A stretch of 64,000 nt of DNA from Planococcus ruber (GCF_022819085.1 NZ_JALHAG010000001.1:889395-953394), one strand, 5' to 3'. Positions 6,932 through 15,587 are shown, numbered from the stretch's first letter. Numbers and translations: made by a program. Notes: a model not told the origin generated them from the sequence alone.

Positions 6932-9175
6932 ATGAAAAAAACTTGGATAACTTATACTGGAGCAGCTTTTGGGATTTGGGCAACTTTGAATTTTGCGCCT
7001 TCACTGGTGCAAGCGGAAGGTGAAGCATCAGGACAGCTTGAACTGAATATCGACTTATTGAGTGAAGAGGAAATTCTGAGTGTTGAAACTTCCGATCTTC
7101 CCGTTGCAGGAAGCGTAGATGTCGAAATTCCTAAAACACAAGAAACTGCAAGCAGTGAAGAAAGTATAAGTGAAGAAGCTGCAGTAAATATCTCATTGGA
7201 AGATTCGGTGTTGGATGATGTAGAAGTTCAGTTATTGACGAGCACAGAATCTGAATCGGCTGAGGAAGGGGCTGCAGTGAATATCTCCGTAGAAGATGCG
7301 GTCATTGCGGACCAAGTGGAAGCCGAAGTGTTGAAAAGTGAAAGCTCGGCAACAGCCGCTGAATCTTCCGAGAAAGAAGCCGTAATCGATGTATCGATTG
7401 AAGAGACAATTCTGACAGAGCAAGCAGATGTCGAAGTGCTGAATAATGAGAGCACGGCATCAGAATCAGGCACTTCCAAGAAAGAAGCTGTCGTAGATGT
7501 GAAATTGGAAGAGACGCCTGTTGACCAAGTGAACGTGGAAGTGCTGAAAGACGAGAGCACGACAACCGAGACAGGGGCTTCTGAAAAGCAAGCCGTCGTT
7601 GATGTCTCAATCGAAGATGCATTAGTTGCGGATGAGCTGGAAGTGGAAGTGCTTAAAAACGAAAGTGCCGCGACGGAAACAGATGGCTCCGAAAAGCAAG
7701 CCGTCATCGATGTTTCTACAGAAGGCACAGTTGTTACTGATGAGGTAGCGATCGATGTATTGAAAAGCGAGAACGCTTCATCTGAAACAGAATTTTTTCA
7801 GAAAGATGCACTGGCTGACGTTGCAATCGAGGAATTAATTGCAGTCGGGCAAACGGATCTTGAAGTCTTGAAGAACGAAAGCTTCGTAACCGAAGATACA
7901 ATTTCTGAAGAGCAGGCAGCGGTTGATCTTTCTTTGGAAGATTTGATTGTTGCAGGGCAAACAGATCTTGAAGTCTTGAAGAACGAAAACTCCGTAACCG
8001 AAGATGCAATTTCTGAAGAGCAGGCAGCGGTTGATCTTTCTTTGGAAGATTTGATTGTTGCAGGGCAAACAGATCTTGAAGTCTTGAAGAACGAAAGCTC
8101 CGTAACTGAAGACAAAATTTCTGAAGAACAAGCAGCGGTTGATCTTTCTTTGGAAGATTTGGTTTTAACAGGGCAAACAGGATTGTCGCTGCTGAAAAAT
8201 GAAAACATGGCTACAGAAAACGCTTTTTCTGAAGAACGTTCCGTACTGGATCTTTCACTTGAAGAGCTATTGGTTGCAGATAATTTAAATCTTCAAGTAT
8301 TGCCGGAACGAAACTCCGCATCTGTTGATGGCGTTACAAATGAATCTTCAGGTTTCGAAGGGATTCTGCATCTTGGGTTAGACAATTTGCCTTTATTGGG
8401 AAATCTTCATGTAGGATTGCTTGAAAATCAAAACAATGCAGATGGAAGCGGGCGTTCTGTAGGTTCAAGTCTTTTGACCATCAGTTTACTGGATGGAATT
8501 CTAGGCGGACTTGATGTGACTTTGTTGGGCAATGAAGGATTTGTAGCGGCACCGCCAGCTGCAACGCCAGGGACTCCTGTTGAAGAAACGCCAGGACCAA
8601 ACCCAGGTGAACAGCCAGGCACAGAAACGCCAGGACCAAACCCAGGTGAACAGCCAGGCACAGAAACACCAGGACCAAGCCCAGGTGAACAGCCAAGCAC
8701 AGAAACGCCAGGACCAAATCCTGATGAACAGCCAGGTACAGAAACACCGGGAACAATGCCAGGTGAACAGCCTGGTGAAGAAACACCAGGAACTGCACCA
8801 GGAGAAGAAACTCCAGCATTGCCGGGTGCTCCAGTAGGCGACGGCTCCCTTTCAGGCGGAGGCGTGATTGGAAATGATGGAAATACAGGAAATGCCGGAA
8901 CAGGCATATTGAATGGATCTACAAGAGAAAAAAATGCGAACAATGATTCTGCTGGCCGCGATGCATTAATCGGATTGACGGCTTCGGCAGGAACTTCCCC
9001 TCTAGACGTCAGGGGATCCCAATCGGCATCTGCAGCTGATGGCAATGCAGCAAACAGCGGTTCGTCAATGGCTTCTGCTTTGCCGAAAACTGGCGGTCCA
9101 GTCGACAGCCTGATGGTTTTAATTGCAGCATTGCTTTTACTTGCAGGCGGAATCACAATGCGCCGCTTTGCCTAA
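6932..9175 (+). CDS. LPXTG-anchored repeat-rich surface protein
   Basis: 747 residues. Signal peptide at 1-28 (ends SLVQAEG). Residues about 83-480 hold roughly eleven copies of a 36-residue repeat of the form AAVDLSLEDLIVAGQTDLEV + LKNESSVTEDKISEEQ; two weaker related copies follow. Then come a Pro/Gly/Glu wall-spanning repeat (ETPGPNPGEQPGT), a Gly/Asn/Ser linker, and the sorting signal LPKTGG + hydrophobic helix + MRRFA. The repeats are acidic and alternate hydrophobic/polar, so beta-rich modules are plausible. The sortase gene starts 12 bases downstream. No adhesin or enzyme domain was recognised. Near-identical DNA repeats suggest recent copy-number change. Confidence 0.9.
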   Translation: MKKTWITYTGAAFGIWATLNFAPSLVQAEGEASGQLELNIDLLSEEEILSVETSDLPVAGSVDVEIPKTQETASSEESISEEAAVNISLEDSVLDDVEVQLLTSTESESAEEGAAVNISVEDAVIADQVEAEVLKSESSATAAESSEKEAVIDVSIEETILTEQADVEVLNNESTASESGTSKKEAVVDVKLEETPVDQVNVEVLKDESTTTETGASEKQAVVDVSIEDALVADELEVEVLKNESAATETDGSEKQAVIDVSTEGTVVTDEVAIDVLKSENASSETEFFQKDALADVAIEELIAVGQTDLEVLKNESFVTEDTISEEQAAVDLSLEDLIVAGQTDLEVLKNENSVTEDAISEEQAAVDLSLEDLIVAGQTDLEVLKNESSVTEDKISEEQAAVDLSLEDLVLTGQTGLSLLKNENMATENAFSEERSVLDLSLEELLVADNLNLQVLPERNSASVDGVTNESSGFEGILHLGLDNLPLLGNLHVGLLENQNNADGSGRSVGSSLLTISLLDGILGGLDVTLLGNEGFVAAPPAATPGTPVEETPGPNPGEQPGTETPGPNPGEQPGTETPGPSPGEQPSTETPGPNPDEQPGTETPGTMPGEQPGEETPGTAPGEETPALPGAPVGDGSLSGGGVIGNDGNTGNAGTGILNGSTREKNANNDSAGRDALIGLTASAGTSPLDVRGSQSASAADGNAANSGSSMASALPKTGGPVDSLMVLIAALLLLAGGITMRRFA
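7178..8350 (+). repeat. 108-bp tandem coding repeats inside the LPXTG gene
   Basis: About eleven degenerate 36-codon units. Units at 7916-8023 and 8024-8131 are almost identical at the DNA level, and the units before and after them are also very close, consistent with recent tandem duplication. Outer units are diverged. Confidence 0.85.
8585..8818 (+). repeat. 39-bp Pro/Gly/Glu wall-spanning repeats
   Basis: Units start at 8585, 8624, 8663, 8702 and 8741 and encode ETPGPNPGEQPGT or variants, decaying towards 8818. They probably form the peptidoglycan-spanning segment. Confidence 0.85.
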
Positions 9176-9187
9176 AGGAAAATAGCT

Positions 9188-9784
9188 ATGAAAAAATGGA
9201 TAAGCAATTTCATGATTGTTGCAGGATTAGTTTTATTGATTGCCCTCGTTTTGGGGATGAAACACTCAAAAGAGGAACAGCTGGGATTAATTGAAGCATT
9301 CGAAACGGTGAAAACAGAAGCAAGCAACGAACTGCCTTTGCAAAATGAAGCTTTTGGCATCACCGCTGAAGCCGCTGAGCTGCCCGACGGGGTGGAAGCT
9401 GTTTTGGCGATTCCTGCCATAGAGTTAAAATCGCCAGTTTTGGCAGGTGCATCGCCTGCAAATCTGGATAAAGCACTGGGTTCCATCGAAGGATTGGATG
9501 AACCTGGGAAAATGGATGGGAGCTACGCCATAGCTGGCCATCAGGCCCATGTGTTCGGAAAGTTTTTCAATCGTTTGGATGAACTCGAATCAGGAGACCG
9601 TTTCACTCTTGAAACCATCAATGAGGAAATGGCTTTTGAAGTGTTCGATATTCAAATTGTAAAGCCGGAGCAAGTGGAGGTTCTGAAACCGAAAAAAGGG
9701 ATGTCGATGGTGTCGCTAATTACCTGTTATCCTGAAAATTCGAATGAATTCAGATTGATTGTCCAAGCTAAAAAAGTAGAATAA
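9188..9784 (+). CDS. Sortase (class D-like), probably dedicated to the upstream LPXTG protein
   Basis: 198 residues with one N-terminal membrane anchor (residues 8-24) and an extracytoplasmic sortase domain. Catalytic residues are visible: His118 in AGHQAHVFGKFF, Cys180 in SLITCYP, and Arg189 in FRLIVQAKK. Spacing and the TC-P active-site loop fit class D (short, no C-terminal anchor) better than housekeeping class A, but the class call is by eye. It starts 12 bases after the LPXTG gene, so the two are in one operon and the sortase likely attaches that substrate to peptidoglycan. A bidirectional terminator follows. Confidence 0.9.
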   Translation: MKKWISNFMIVAGLVLLIALVLGMKHSKEEQLGLIEAFETVKTEASNELPLQNEAFGITAEAAELPDGVEAVLAIPAIELKSPVLAGASPANLDKALGSIEGLDEPGKMDGSYAIAGHQAHVFGKFFNRLDELESGDRFTLETINEEMAFEVFDIQIVKPEQVEVLKPKKGMSMVSLITCYPENSNEFRLIVQAKKVE

Positions 9785-9786
9785 CC

Positions 9787-9831
9787 AAAAAAGCACAACC
9801 GGAAGCTGATCACTTCTGCTTGTGCTTTTTC
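9787..9831. terminator. Bidirectional terminator between convergent genes
   Basis: AAAAAGCACAA (9788-9798) pairs with TTGTGCTTTTT (9820-9830). It serves the sortase on the plus strand and the glycerophosphotransferase on the minus strand. Confidence 0.85.
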
Positions 9832-9846
9832 ATTTGAACTTTTAGT

Positions 9847-11037
9847 TTACGCGACTCCCAGAACGCGCTGCGCCAAACGTTCGCAATTGTGCTGATCGAA
9901 AAAGTCGATATATTTTGGTGCGAGCGGATACCAGTCATTGGTATTTATGCCGCCTTCGATGATTGTTGAAAGGCTCTCATAGACTTCATCCACTGTCGCC
10001 GCTTTATAGCCGTATAAGTCTTTATCCAGATCTAAATAAGAGCCGCGTTTTGTTTCATATTCTTTCTGGTCGAACAAATTGAAGATGATGGGTTTGTTCT
10101 GATACAGGAAATCCCAGGAAACACTTGTGATATCTGTCAGCAGCATATCCGTTTCTTGAATGCTGCGTTCAATTGAGACGCGCTGTGAATCAAGAAATTC
10201 GATGCTGCTTTCGGAATCGTCTAAGCTGGTAAAGTAATTCTCGAATTTTTTCATAAAAGGGTGGAGGGCGATTTGCATGACAACGCCGTTTCGGTTCAGC
10301 AATTCGCGGATGCCCTTATGCTGGATGATGCCGACCGTGTTTTTAAAATAAGCGCTGTTCAAAAATTCTTCTTCACTCAGGCCGTAAAGCCATTCCCGCC
10401 AAGTCATCATCATCAAGATGCTCTTCACTTGTTTGGCCGGCCTATTGGTCGGGTAGCGATCAAAACGCGGAAAGCCAGTGACAATCAGCTTGTTCTCAGG
10501 CATCTTCCATTCCGTCAACTTCAGCTCTTTTTCATATTCAGACGCACAATTGAAATAATCCGTCCGCTTCAGCAAAGGCACGTCTTCTTTTTGGATCAGG
10601 ATTTTTTTGAATCCTTCGATGCCATGGCTGATATGGGTAATCACGGTTTTTTTATTGAGGAATAAAAACTTGTCTACCGAAGGGGCAATGTCATACATCA
10701 GCGAATGCCCGTGGAACGTGTAGTCTGCACGGAAAAAGAGGAGATAATTTTTAAAGCTGCCAAGCGGAACCGCATTCGGAATTTTGCCGTTTAAGGCATA
10801 TGTAGTATTTGAATCGTACATCCAGTAGGCGATTACTTTGTCTGAATGGTTTTTGGTGAGGTAAGTGTGAAAAACAGATGCGTTGTCTTCGTATTTTTCA
10901 CCGAGGTTTCCACCAACCAATACAATTTTTTTCTTCTCTTTGCGAGCAGTTAAACGAGTAATCAAATAAGCAGCCGAAACTTTCAAAAAGACTTTCAATG
11001 GATCCAATTTTCCTTTTTCTTTTAATGTTACACTCAT
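9847..11037 (-). CDS. CDP-glycerol glycerophosphotransferase family protein (teichoic-acid type)
   Basis: 396 residues. Family landmarks are IVLVGGNLGEKYEDNASVFH near the N-terminus, ISHGIEGFKKI (His-Gly motif), FNCASEYEKEL, VTGFPRFDRY, ILMMMTWREWL and MLLTDITSVSWDFLYQNKPI. These define the TagB/TagF-like domain that transfers glycerol-phosphate from CDP-glycerol to a lipid-linked or glycan acceptor at the inner face of the membrane. It is shorter than polymerases such as TagF (over 700 residues), so it may be a primase-type enzyme or modify another polymer. No other teichoic-acid genes are adjacent, so the acceptor cannot be named. Confidence 0.88.
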   Translation of the reverse strand: MSVTLKEKGKLDPLKVFLKVSAAYLITRLTARKEKKKIVLVGGNLGEKYEDNASVFHTYLTKNHSDKVIAYWMYDSNTTYALNGKIPNAVPLGSFKNYLLFFRADYTFHGHSLMYDIAPSVDKFLFLNKKTVITHISHGIEGFKKILIQKEDVPLLKRTDYFNCASEYEKELKLTEWKMPENKLIVTGFPRFDRYPTNRPAKQVKSILMMMTWREWLYGLSEEEFLNSAYFKNTVGIIQHKGIRELLNRNGVVMQIALHPFMKKFENYFTSLDDSESSIEFLDSQRVSIERSIQETDMLLTDITSVSWDFLYQNKPIIFNLFDQKEYETKRGSYLDLDKDLYGYKAATVDEVYESLSTIIEGGINTNDWYPLAPKYIDFFDQHNCERLAQRVLGVA

Positions 11038-11148
11038 TTCCAGACCTGCTTTCTCTCCGTTGTTATTCCTTCAGTTTTTCATATTTCTGTCAGTTTGTCT
11101 ATCTGCAAGCAACGCAAAAAACTTCTTTCTCGAAAAGACGGATTCTAC

Positions 11149-11174
11149 GTTTAAAGTGGACAGATAAGGGGAAG
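11149..11174 (+). promoter_or_regulatory. SigB-like promoter of the catalase gene
   Basis: GTTTAA (11149-11154), 14-base spacer, GGGAAG (11169-11174): perfect -35 and one mismatch in GGGWAW. The catalase start is 41 bases beyond the -10. Confidence 0.65.
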
Positions 11175-11214
11175 ATGATAGGGTGATAGACTATTGTGGA
11201 GGAGGATTCTTTTA

Positions 11215-12828
11215 ATGAAGGAAAACCATGAAGAGTTTAAAAACAAGATGGGCACTGGTGAAGATGAGTCGACGTTAACAGACCGTCAAGGCCATCCAAT
11301 ACGAGACAACCAGAATATACGGACTGTCGGCAATCGTGGCCCGGCTACTTTAGAAAATTACCATTTCATCGAAAAGATCTCTCATTTCGACCGTGAAGAA
11401 ATTCCGGAGCGGATTGTTCATGCCCGCGGCGCCGGAGCATTCGGCTATTTCGAAACTTACGGCAAAGTCGGCGATGAGCCGGTCGAAAAATATACACGCG
11501 CTAAAGTATTTTCAGGTGCAGGAAAGCAAACGCCTCTAATGGTGCGCTTTTCTACTGTGGCAGGATCCCGCCATTCTTCTGAAACAGCACGCGACCCACG
11601 AGGGTTTGCGGTTAAAATGTATACAGAAGACGGCAACTGGGATCTAGTCGGAAACAACTTAAAGATTTTCTTTATCCGTGATGCGATGAAGTTCCCGGAT
11701 ATGATTCACGCATTTAAAAATGACCCGGTTTCAAACGTTCCGAATCCTGAGCGCATGTTCGATTTTGTAGCACGCACTCCGGAAGCGACGCATATGATTA
11801 CATTCCTGTTCTCGCCTTGGGGCATTCCGGCAACTTACCGCCACATGCAAGGCTCAGGCGTCAACACGTACAAATGGGTAAACGATAAAGGCGAAGCCGT
11901 TCTCGTTAAATATCACTGGGAGCCGAAACAGGGCATCCGCAATTTAACGCAGGCGGAAGCCAACGAAATCCAGGCGGAGAACACTGGACATGCAACAGAA
12001 GACTTGTTTAACGCGATTGAACGCGGCGATTATCCGGAATGGGAATTGTTCGTTCAAATTATGAGCGACGATGAACATGCAGAATTGGATTTCGATCCGC
12101 TTGACGACACAAAACTGTGGCCGCAAGATCAATTCCCGTTCCTTCCGGTTGGGAAAATGGTCTTGAACCGCAACCCTGAAAACTATCATGCAGAAATTGA
12201 ACAAGCTGCATTCGGTACAGGCGTACTTGTCGACGGACTTGATTTCTCTGATGACAAAATGCTGCAAGGCCGCACATTCTCGTATTCAGATACGCAGCGC
12301 TACCGCGTTGGTGCGAACTACCTGCAATTGCCGGTCAATGCACCGAAAAAACGTGTGGCAACAAACCAATACGGCGGCATGATGGACCGCAAAGCGGAGC
12401 ATGTGCCAAACCCGCACATCAACTATGAGCCATCTGTGCTTGGCGGTGTAAAAGAAGCGGAACAGGTGACACCGGACCATGAGCCGGCGTACAATGACCG
12501 CGTGATGAAAGCGGCGATCGACCGTACGAATAACTACGGGCAAGCAGGCGAAACCTACCGCAGCTTTGAAGAATGGGAACGCGAAGAATTGATCAATAAT
12601 CTGGGTGATGCATTATCCGTATGCGATCCGCGCATCCAGGAAGAAATGATCCATCACTTCACGCAGGCGGACGAAGACTACGGACGCCGCGTACGTGAAA
12701 ACATGGAAGCGAAACTTAAAGCAATGAAAGAAATGAATGATAATGGCCCGAAAGTCTACGGCAAGCCTGCAGCGAGCAAAGTTGCACAGGCGGCAGCCAG
12801 CAAAGGCCACGAAGCAGATCCTTATTAA
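11215..12828 (+). CDS. Catalase (monofunctional haem catalase)
   Basis: 537 residues. It decomposes hydrogen peroxide to water and oxygen using haem. Motifs: [15 protein letters not shown] (distal His), [39 protein letters not shown] (distal Asn region), and [14 protein letters not shown] (proximal haem-ligand Tyr). Length fits small/medium-subunit catalases, without the C-terminal flavodoxin-like domain of large catalases. Start ATG 11215 follows GGAGGA, preferred over the in-frame GTG at 11194. The SigB-like promoter suggests general-stress expression, as known for B. subtilis KatE, although the protein is of KatA size. No PerR-type box was seen upstream. Confidence 0.95.
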   Translation: MKENHEEFKNKMGTGEDESTLTDRQGHPIRDNQNIRTVGNRGPATLENYHFIEKISHFDREEIPERIVHARGAGAFGYFETYGKVGDEPVEKYTRAKVFSGAGKQTPLMVRFSTVAGSRHSSETARDPRGFAVKMYTEDGNWDLVGNNLKIFFIRDAMKFPDMIHAFKNDPVSNVPNPERMFDFVARTPEATHMITFLFSPWGIPATYRHMQGSGVNTYKWVNDKGEAVLVKYHWEPKQGIRNLTQAEANEIQAENTGHATEDLFNAIERGDYPEWELFVQIMSDDEHAELDFDPLDDTKLWPQDQFPFLPVGKMVLNRNPENYHAEIEQAAFGTGVLVDGLDFSDDKMLQGRTFSYSDTQRYRVGANYLQLPVNAPKKRVATNQYGGMMDRKAEHVPNPHINYEPSVLGGVKEAEQVTPDHEPAYNDRVMKAAIDRTNNYGQAGETYRSFEEWEREELINNLGDALSVCDPRIQEEMIHHFTQADEDYGRRVRENMEAKLKAMKEMNDNGPKVYGKPAASKVAQAAASKGHEADPY

Positions 12829-12839
12829 GCGTTAGATCA

Positions 12840-12878
12840 AAAAGACCGGCAAACCTTTGGAAGGTTTGCCGGTCTTTT
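12840..12878 (+). terminator. Strong terminator of the catalase gene
   Basis: AAAGACCGGCAAACCTT (12841-12857), loop TGG, perfect complement to 12877, then TTTT. Confidence 0.9.
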
Positions 12879-12918
12879 CATGTTTAAAGACAGATTCCAA
12901 AAATTTTTTTGCTTTTTT

Positions 12919-12947
12919 TCAAACACTTTGCCCTCCTCATCCGTTAT
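12919..12947 (+). promoter_or_regulatory. Possible ECF-type promoter upstream of the sigma factor gene
   Basis: TCAAAC (12919-12924), 17-base spacer, CGTTAT (12942-12947). The AAC core at -35 and CGT core at -10 resemble ECF sigma promoters and would allow autoregulation. This is a weak, single-site inference. Confidence 0.35.
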
Positions 12948-12987
12948 CTTAATGAATAAGGAAAGACAACGGAAAGCGGGGAGTGGA

Positions 12988-13452
12988 ATGGAAGCGAATG
13001 CGATGTATGACAGCTTAATAAAAGACATTACCCGGTTCGCCCGCTCCATTGCCCGCCACGAGCAGGAAGCAGACGATTTGGTGCAGGACGCCTGGGAAAA
13101 GTCATTGAAAGAAAAAGAGTTGGAACATTTGCCGGTTTACAAACAGCGCGCCTGGTTTTTTCGGGTGATGAAAAATCGCTTAATCGACGATCGGCGAAAA
13201 GAAACGCGGTTATCTGCCTGGGAAGAAGAAATTGATTTTCCTGAAAAGCCGGCTTCATTGAATCCTATGGAAATGGCCGAATTGCTTGGCCAGCTGACGC
13301 CGGAACTCAGTGACCTTGTATTTAAGCGCTACTGGCTGGGAATGACCAGCAGCGAAATCAGTACACAAGTTGGGGCACCGGCTGCAACAATCCGCTACAA
13401 ACTGCACTTTGCAATCAAGCAATTAAGAAAACAGTTGGAGGTTGATTTATGA
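12988..13452 (+). CDS. ECF-type RNA polymerase sigma factor
   Basis: 154 residues. It has sigma-70 region 2 (EADDLVQDAWEKSL... KQRAWFFRVMKNRLIDDRR, the usual aromatic/basic strand-opening helix) and region 4 (LVFKRYWLGMTSSEISTQVG followed by a recognition helix with AATIRYKLHFAIKQLRKQL). Regions 1 and 3 are absent, as in group IV (ECF) sigma factors. Start ATG 12988 was chosen because GGGGAG lies 5-7 bases upstream; the longer frame from 12880 runs through the preceding terminator and a poly-T stretch. It overlaps the next gene by ATGA, so the two are co-translated. No classical zinc-type anti-sigma factor follows. Confidence 0.88.
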   Translation: MEANAMYDSLIKDITRFARSIARHEQEADDLVQDAWEKSLKEKELEHLPVYKQRAWFFRVMKNRLIDDRRKETRLSAWEEEIDFPEKPASLNPMEMAELLGQLTPELSDLVFKRYWLGMTSSEISTQVGAPAATIRYKLHFAIKQLRKQLEVDL

Positions 13453-14663
13453 TGGGACAAAAAATTGGGAATGTGGGACTGCTGAATTTATTGAATGCAA
13501 CAGAGGAAAGCATAAAAAAGGTCGAACGGATTGAAAATGTGGGAGCGGTTATCTATCGTGCGGGAAATGCGCATTTGCTCAGCGCATTAAATATCGGGAA
13601 TCTGGGAGCAAGTCTCGAATTGCCGGAAGACTACCGCTATTACAACGGGGTACTGACAGTCGATTCTGTGTATCTTCAATCACTCGGCGGCAAACAGAAA
13701 TTATTAGTGAACGGCACTGTAATTTTTGGCAAGGATGTTACAGCGGGAGATCTTGAAACGCGGCAGCTGATGCTGATCGTCAATGGGGACATATATGCAC
13801 CCGAACATCTAATCGGCTTGATTAGCCGGCTGTTTCCTGAAGGCAACCGAACATTAAAACCGTACTCTGGCCAAATCCCTTACTTTGAAAACAGCCATTT
13901 CACTCTTAGCAATTCTTTCTTGCAGGCAGCAGAAGAACCGATGTATTTAGTGGTTAACGGAGTCGTTGATTTTGCAAAAGACCTGGACTTGGACCTATTT
14001 AATGAAAAAATTGGCCAAATCGACGTGAACGGGGTTCTGCGGCTCCAGGAAGAACAGGAAAGTGCGCTTCACCGAAAAATGAAAACTGCCGCTAATGGCG
14101 TCATTCAAATTATTCCCGCCGGCTACACTGTTTTGAATAAGGCATTGCGCATCAACTCCCGTTCTATCCGGAGTTTTAATGAGAAGAAGCTGTACACGAA
14201 AAAGCCGGTAATCTTTGAACCGGGAATTGAACGGGAAGCATTTGCCAAAGCAATTGGCCACCTTTATTCCAAGTCCTATATTATCTGCAGCGAAGAGCTG
14301 GAAGATTTGATGTATGAAAAGCTGGATCGCTTAGAAACAGAAGTCCTATCCTATGAACAGCGATATCTATGGATAGAAGGAGAGCAGAAATGGTCGGAAG
14401 CGCAATTCCAGGCACTTGAAGCGGGAACGAATTTAATTGTGGATGGGTTGTTGATTTTGGACAAAGACGTCGCTGTGGAAACGGTAGCCAGACAGGTGGC
14501 CGCCATCGACAACTTTGGGGAAATTCAAGTGTCAGCAGCGGTTCAAAAAAGCGTGCTTCAAAACAAATTGCGAGCCAATGAAGGGCAGATTACCAGTTCG
14601 GATGATGCATCTGCTGAACCGGAACACACCGGCCTGCAAAATGTAGGAGAGCTCGCTCTTTAA
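13449..14663 (+). CDS. Repeat protein translationally coupled to the ECF sigma factor; function unknown
   Basis: 404 residues, no signal peptide or membrane segment. I do not recognise the family. Three copies of a module of about 45 residues are visible at residues 85-128, 165-211 and 328-373, each with a pattern like LxVNGxVxFxKDV...VNGxI...LxxKL (LLVNGTVIFGKDV, YLVVNGVVDFAKDL, NLIVDGLLILDKDV). A related NIGNLGASLEL segment lies near residue 48. Such short VNG-type strands resemble right-handed beta-solenoids of bactofilin-like polymerising proteins, but this is only a pattern impression. The ATGA overlap with the sigma gene, with GGAGG 7 bases upstream, implies linked function: regulator of the sigma factor, or its main output. 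Confidence 0.75.
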   Translation: MMGQKIGNVGLLNLLNATEESIKKVERIENVGAVIYRAGNAHLLSALNIGNLGASLELPEDYRYYNGVLTVDSVYLQSLGGKQKLLVNGTVIFGKDVTAGDLETRQLMLIVNGDIYAPEHLIGLISRLFPEGNRTLKPYSGQIPYFENSHFTLSNSFLQAAEEPMYLVVNGVVDFAKDLDLDLFNEKIGQIDVNGVLRLQEEQESALHRKMKTAANGVIQIIPAGYTVLNKALRINSRSIRSFNEKKLYTKKPVIFEPGIEREAFAKAIGHLYSKSYIICSEELEDLMYEKLDRLETEVLSYEQRYLWIEGEQKWSEAQFQALEAGTNLIVDGLLILDKDVAVETVARQVAAIDNFGEIQVSAAVQKSVLQNKLRANEGQITSSDDASAEPEHTGLQNVGELAL

Positions 14664-14679
14664 AAGGAGGAGATTCCGA

Positions 14680-14853
14680 ATGTTCTACACCGATGAAACA
14701 CTTAGACAGCAAAAACTGAAAGAGATGCGGGCTGAAATAGAATATGAACGTTTGCGGAAACAGCAAAAACAGCAAGCACGAGAAAAACACCCAGCAAAGC
14801 GTTCGCTGTGGATCATAGTTCTCAGCATCCTGCATCTTCAAAAGAAAAAATAA
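14680..14853 (+). CDS. Small basic protein, 57 aa, third gene of the ECF sigma operon
   Basis: Short ORF starting ATG 14680, 6-7 bases after AAAGGAGGAG, the strongest ribosome binding site in the operon. The protein begins MFYTDETLRQQKLKEMRAEI, continues as a charged Gln/Arg/Lys helix and ends with a short hydrophobic patch (LWIIVLSILHL) and QKKK. It starts 16 bases after the repeat-protein stop, and its own stop lies at the base of the shared terminator hairpin. It could be a small membrane-tethered or sigma-binding peptide. No family was recognised. Coding status rests on the ribosome site and operon position. Confidence 0.65.
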   Translation: MFYTDETLRQQKLKEMRAEIEYERLRKQQKQQAREKHPAKRSLWIIVLSILHLQKKK

Positions 14854-14887
14854 AGGAGTTGTCCCATAGGCCTGGGACAACTCCTTT
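14852..14887. terminator. Bidirectional terminator; both flanking stop codons touch the stem
   Basis: AAAGGAGTTGTCCCA (14852-14866) pairs perfectly with TGGGACAACTCCTTT (14873-14887). The 57-aa gene stops at 14851-14853 and the convergent PII gene stops at 14886-14888. Confidence 0.88.
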
Positions 14888-15587
14888 ACTGGTTATGGCT
14901 GTCAAAGGAAGAATGGTTGACGCCAAAGACTTTTTCGACATCGATCAAGAAGGCTATTCCTTTCCCGGGAGCATGTAAGTCAATGGCATTCTGGATGCTT
15001 TCAATAACCGCCTCCGTATAACTTTCAGGAATCAGCGTCAAGACCACATCTTTTTCAGGATCTATCGTGAAATTCATGAATTTCTGCTGTTCATTGACGC
15101 CGGTGCCGCGGCCGGTAAGGATGGTTCCGCCTTCCGCTCCAGCTTGTGCAGCTGCTTTTACCACTTTACTGGAGTCGCCGCTATTAACAATCGTTACAAT
15201 CAAATTGAATTGTTCATGTACAGCTCGCATCGATTGGCCACCTTTCTTTTTTTTGCCGTCATTTGGCCGGTCGGAGAGATGGGGAACGCCTAAAAGCTGG
15301 ATCAAATGTACAGTGAATCCTAAACCGTAACCTGGTTTTCCAAGCTTTCCAGCCTGTGTCACAGCTTCAGCCACAGGATCCACAAGTGTGCCGTCGATCG
15401 CGATGAAAATGACGTCTTTTTCATGGGTAGCCGGCAGTCCTAGAAAAGTGGGCTTTTCATTGCGGCCGATGCCTTCGCCGTAAAGGATAGTGGCTCCGTC
15501 TGCTCCTGCTTTTTTGGCAGCGGCAATGACATCTCTCGAATGTCCGCGTTTTACAATCGCAATCATTAATCTATGGTTCAGGTTCAT
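14886..15587 (-). CDS. Tandem PII-like signalling protein (two PII domains in one chain)
   Basis: 233 residues made of two PII-like halves. The first starts LMIAIVKRGHSRDVIAAAKK, with AGADGATILYGEGIG and EKDVIFIAIDG. The second starts LIVTIVNSGDSSKVVKAAAQ, with AGAEGGTILTGRGTG and EKDVVLTLIPE. Each half keeps the PII layout: ferredoxin-like strand, helix with the AGAxGGTI loop, then the T-loop region. GlnB/GlnK uridylylation motifs are not evident, so this is a divergent PII-like regulator of unknown ligand. Start ATG 15587 is preferred over GTG 15602; its ribosome site (AAAGGTGGGG) lies inside the end of the DUF1538 gene, which overlaps it by 17 bases. It probably gates the two membrane proteins encoded upstream. 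Confidence 0.83.
   Translation of the reverse strand: MNLNHRLMIAIVKRGHSRDVIAAAKKAGADGATILYGEGIGRNEKPTFLGLPATHEKDVIFIAIDGTLVDPVAEAVTQAGKLGKPGYGLGFTVHLIQLLGVPHLSDRPNDGKKKKGGQSMRAVHEQFNLIVTIVNSGDSSKVVKAAAQAGAEGGTILTGRGTGVNEQQKFMNFTIDPEKDVVLTLIPESYTEAVIESIQNAIDLHAPGKGIAFLIDVEKVFGVNHSSFDSHNQ

Noticed and set aside
7228-8208. Ser/Thr-rich minus-strand ORFs with repeats
   Set aside because: Mirror of the 108-bp coding repeats of the LPXTG gene, which has signal peptide and sorting signal.
7178-8350. Direct repeats as a CRISPR array
   Set aside because: Units are 108 bp, contiguous without spacers, in frame and within a long coding sequence; no cas genes.
8580-8837. 85-aa Gln/Lys-rich repeat ORF in another plus frame
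   Set aside because: Shadow of the Pro/Gly/Glu wall-spanning repeat.
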